From NCBI GenBank assembly GCA_947685225.1, contig CANTUV010000026.1, forward strand, positions 54,211,501-54,275,500: a stretch of DNA of 64,000 nt, in the 5' to 3' direction. A program made the position numbers and the translations under genes. Under the pieces are notes generated by a model. It was not told the origin of the DNA. It saw only the letters and a list, made by a program, of their open reading frames with translations, and made no database searches. Below, in pieces: positions 59,689-64,000 of this stretch. Each line of letters opens with the position of its first letter. The first letter of the stretch is position 1. The stretch is from Garcia nutans. Taxonomy: Eukaryota > Streptophyta > Magnoliopsida > Malpighiales > Euphorbiaceae.

Positions 59689-62600
59689 ATTTTTCATATA
59701 TTTATGTATGCTAGATGGAAAAGGAGTTCCTGAATATATAAGTGTTTTATTCTTGTATGCAGAAGGCCTTAATGTTAGAATTGGCCTTAGCTAAAGTCAG
59801 AATAATTTCTCATTAATTACCTCTCTTATAAAAAATTATTGGTGATGAAATTCAGTTACTACCAATATTTCTTTAGAAAAGCCAAATTTACTATAAGATA
59901 AAATGTTTATTTTTGTAATATAAACAAAAATATATTTACCATACATTGTTAATCCTAAAAACTAAGACTAGGATTAAGTTTACTAAGGATAGGATGCAAT
60001 ATATAACCTATCCGTACGTCTGGTCAGAATATAAGGGTACTGTTAGCAAAGTAAACCAAAGAAATAACAGCACAAGCAAAGGAAAATGAAGGAAAATAAG
60101 AGCAAAATGTGAGAGAATTTGGTTAGCTCTTGTAAAAAAAAAAATACAAGGCTACTTATACAAATTCACAAAGGATAATGATAATTCAACTAATTAGAAT
60201 CCTACTCTAATTAGAAACACAATTCATAATCAGCCTCGTAAATACAATGAAAATGGGCTGACAAATTACATCCGGGCTCAGACTATTAATTTGGAAAAAC
60301 TTTAGGCTCCTCAGAGTATTAATGGATAAAGCGGCCCACTCTATCCATGCATGGCACAATGAGCCTAACCCTTTTTTGGGGTTGATGTCACCATATACAT
60401 ATACATATATTTATATATATACACAGTATTTTAGGTTTTGTTTTCAATTATACATACATAAGTTTAATTTTACAGTTTCATGCTTTTTAGTTTTTAGTTT
60501 TATATTTTTTGGTTTTCAATTTTATGAAAAGTTACCTGTGTCCCTTTTCCTTTCCCTCTCCTTTTCAGCGTTAGCATATGAGAAGGAGTTTTTGGCCTTT
60601 ATCCGGATGGAAGGCCTTAGCCAAGTCTTGGAAGTTATGCTCTTGCCTTTGTTTTTTTATTTTTATTTTGTGTTTCTTCTGACTGTTTGTTTTATTATGT
60701 TTTAAATTTTTTATTTAATAATTTTTTTTATTAAATTAATTTTTTTATTTAATATCTATATATATATATTTATCAGAATATCTATATATTATTATTATTC
60801 AATATTATGCAACTTTTCATAATTTCTTAAATTATTTTTTTTAAATTTATATTAAAAATATTAATATACAAATTAACATATGTTATTATATGTTTATATA
60901 TTTTTATACAATGTTTATATGTATTACATATAATAATATATATTAATTAATATATAAAAAAAATTAATATATAAATTAATATATTGTTATATGTTTATAT
61001 GTTTATATATAATAATATATATCAATTAATATGTTAAAAAATTAATATATAAACTAATATATATTCATATATATTACATAAAATAACATATATCGGCTGA
61101 GTTAGAAAAAAATAATATATAAATTAATATATTATGTTATATATTCATATATATTATATATAAAAATATATCAAATTAAAAATTAAAAAATAAATAAAAT
61201 ATAATAGTATATGTTAAAAATTATACAACAGTATATAATTTTTATAGTTTATATTAAAATTATTTAAAAAATATAAATTAAATAAAATATATTAATATAA
61301 ATAAAAATAAAAATTTTATTTTTAAAATAAATATATGTGAGTATGGGTATTTATTATATATAAATATAAAAATTAATATAAATATTTCAAATTTAATATT
61401 TAAAAAATTTATTTTGAAACTAAAAGATAAAAAAACCAAAAAAAATACAAAATGGCCGCTGTATGATTTTATGAGGACCGCGTTTTTTAATAAACAAGCA
61501 GTGGCCAAACTTAAGTTCCGTATTTTTGCAAAACTTTTTTAACCACTGTAAATTTGAGAACGCTTTTAATTTTTAGGTTTGTTTTGAAGATCCCTATATA
61601 TATATGTATTATATTACTTGAGAATATTGTTTTATGTATAATATATGGTGTATTATTTATATTTTTATTCATTTTTATAAAGTAAAAAAAAAAAACAGAG
61701 AACATTAATTTGATCTTCATATCATAAAAAATTTATCTTTTCCCCTTCAGTATCATTATAATAATTAATATGATATCACTAACGAATCACCTAGCATCTA
61801 TCTCGTATCAAGCAAAATCTACAAATTATCTACTTTATATATATTTTTTTTATCACATTATGCTGCTTCTTATGGCCTTGGAGTTTTCTATTTGGATGAC
61901 CCACCAGATAAACTGGGGTATTAGTTGTTCCATAATCTTATAGGTATTTCTTATTCTTTTTAATTTATATGGGTTTGCCACTGTTATGTACCAAAAAAAA
62001 TTATTAATAAAGTAATATATATTTCCTTTGGAGAAAAAAAAAACTATGCAAGCAAAATTAGAAGAGGTGATACTCGAAAAGGAACAAGACAAGACATATT
62101 GTAATGCATTTTCAACGAATATATATATTTTGAATAAAGATGAACGAAACCACTGTATATTTTATTAATAATATAAAAAAAATGAAAAACCATACAAAAT
62201 ATAATACAAAGCCCTTATAGAAAAAACGATCTCTATAAATATATATATATATATATATTATATATACATTATAAATGCATTGTTGGTGAAATCGACACAA
62301 GAGACTTGATCAAGGATATCTAATCCCCTTAAAATATATCAACTACGGCAGTTTTTTTGTTACAATTTCGTCCTTTGTTTTTTTTTTTTAATTTTAGTTG
62401 ACATTTTTTACTCTCAAATAATGTTTGACTTTTTGCTATAACAATAATGTTGACTTTAAAAAAAATGTTTGGCCATTTTCTTATATACGTGTCAGATATT
62501 CAAACATTATCACTCTCCTTGATCGTAGGTGAACGTCTTATCCTTTTTTTTTTTGAAGTATTTTCTCTCATTGTTACTGTGAGAGCCCTAAAGAGCAACG

Positions 62601-64000
62601 AACTTAGCGGAGACAAGTGATGATTAAAATTAATGGATAAAGAGAATTTTAATGACATATTTGGAAATCTAAAACTTTTATCTCTCATATATAGTATTGA
62701 AAGTTTTGGAAAATACTATATTATCATTAAACACTCACTTGCCATTTCTTAATCTGGTAAAGAATAAACCACAAGTGCTGAAAATATAATATTTATAAAT
62801 AATAATTTTTTTTTTTGCATAAATTTTAAAAATTCATTCAAAAATTTATATTTTTCAAAATGTATTTATTTGTAGCTTATTCCCAAAATAATATACAGTT
62901 GAATAAATAATAAACCTGCTTAATAAAACTTTCTGTGGTTACAAATTTTTTAATTGAGATTTAAAATTTAAATGTGATATATATATATATATGTCTTATG
63001 AGTTAAGTTTCTCTAAATCCAACAAATTTCGTCCAATAGGTAGTTTATTGACAGGAAGATATTTATTCAATTTTTTTTTTACAATTTGATTTAGGTTATA
63101 CCTTGCAAGTAATATTAACAATAATTACGGTGGAAATAATGAATGAATCGTGCGTACGTGTGGAAATGAACTACGTAGTCTCCATGTCGGCGTACAGCAA
63201 TAATTACCACTCGCTGGGGTCAAACCAATATTTTTAATTAAAGGAAGTAAAATTATTCAGACATGCAATTTTTTATTTACATTAAATTTAAAAAGTTTTA
63301 ATTAAATTTTTAAGTATAAATTTTTTTAGAAGTTATTAGAATAAAATTTATTTTTCAAATAAATAATTTTTTACAATATAAATCTTTTGTAATCATCTAT
63401 AGCATCTAAAGACATGTTAATCACCCATTTTATCATTTTTTTTAATAATTAAGTCTATTATAATTAAAAATATATTGATCCAAAAATGTATATTATAAAA
63501 AAAATATATATTGATTTTGACTTTTCATGTTGAGTGCTAATATAAAAGAAAAATCATTTTTGCATTTTTTCTTTAAAACAAAATTCACTTTCTATTGTAA
63601 AAAGTAATCTATCTTAATTTCCTTAATTTTCGAAGAATTGGTTTTAGTTACGGCAATAAATTAAATTGAATTCAATTTAACTTTTAATTATGAGATATTT
63701 TTTCCATGGAAGGGATAGTATAAATTTTTTTTAAGAGAAACAAAGTAATTGTTGAAATTTTTTAGTGATATCGAATGTATACAATGCGTTTTTAAAATTG
63801 ATCGTCTACAACAGCCTGGGCCTCCGTTACTGCATACGTAGGAGTATACATATTCGCACAATTATACACATGAAATGCTTATTATTTTATTTCTAATAAT
63901 AAAAATATAATTTTTTTGTTCAAATTAAAATGGTTTTAAAAAATTACATTAATACATATATCCGCGTTAAAACATACTCAAAATTAACTAATTTGAGATT
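59689..64000. other. Intergenic AT-rich DNA to the window end, no gene seen
   Basis: Long runs of TA-rich low-complexity sequence (especially 60.7-61.4 kb and 62.24-62.26 kb). Open frames such as 60322-60705 plus are rich in Phe, Leu, Tyr and Ile from AT-rich codons and show no family motif. A possible LTR-like patch at about 60042-60360 could not be confirmed. Confidence 0.45.

Noticed and set aside
60042..60360. Possible solo LTR beginning TGTTAGCAAAG
   Set aside because: No matching CA end, target duplication, primer site or polypurine tract could be found.
60322..60705. 127-codon open frame on the plus strand
   Set aside because: Composition is dominated by Tyr/Ile/Phe/Leu from TA-rich repeats (TYTYIYIYT) and no family is recognisable.
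1..64000. CRISPR array, tRNA, rRNA or organellar insertion
   Set aside because: No regularly spaced repeats, cloverleaf-like segments, rRNA blocks or organelle gene sequence were recognised.

Overview
This is a window of AT-rich nuclear DNA from a flowering plant, most likely a eudicot. The evidence is the spliced GT-AG genes of plant-specific families, the degenerate Ty1/copia, LINE and hAT elements, and the long AT-rich intergenic stretches. I cannot name the species from the sequence alone.

Layout. 1-4.0 kb: left-truncated, decayed copia element. 5.08-6.55 kb (+): intact two-exon gene for a membrane-anchored PAN/lectin-like glycoprotein. 10.9-14.8 kb: dead hAT transposon with perfect 8-bp target duplications. 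17.1-17.4 kb: small hAT-type MITE. 24.06-24.90 kb (+): four-exon gene for a small ACT-domain, bHLH-like regulator. 25.8-30.2 kb: complete but dead copia element with both LTRs and target duplication. 30.9-33.9 kb: LINE remnants carrying another hAT-type MITE. 38.2-39.3 kb (+): class III peroxidase pseudogene. 40.3-45.0 kb (-): complete copia element. 45.3-47.8 kb (-): eight-exon ferroportin (IREG/SLC40) gene, 'copy A', with a single-base frameshift. 51.8-52.6 kb (-): small three-exon Sel1-like gene carrying an in-frame stop and a changed splice donor. 53.8-56.06 kb (-): second ferroportin copy, 'copy B', clearly a pseudogene, split by a GC-rich MITE and cut short by a copia LTR. 56.77-56.93 kb (+): peroxidase 3' fragment. 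The rest is AT-rich DNA with a few MITE-like repeats.

How it fits together. This is not an operon or a gene cluster acting as one pathway. The most coherent signal is a local duplication of a ferroportin gene: exons of the two copies match at a constant offset of about 8,519 bp. A peroxidase relic lies beyond each copy on opposite outer sides. Both peroxidase pieces and both ferroportin copies carry lesions, and repeated transposon insertions have reshaped the interval. The PAN protein gene and the ACT-domain gene are the only two protein genes that read through without a lesion. I found no convincing tRNA, rRNA, miRNA or CRISPR, and no sign of a previously undescribed multi-gene system.
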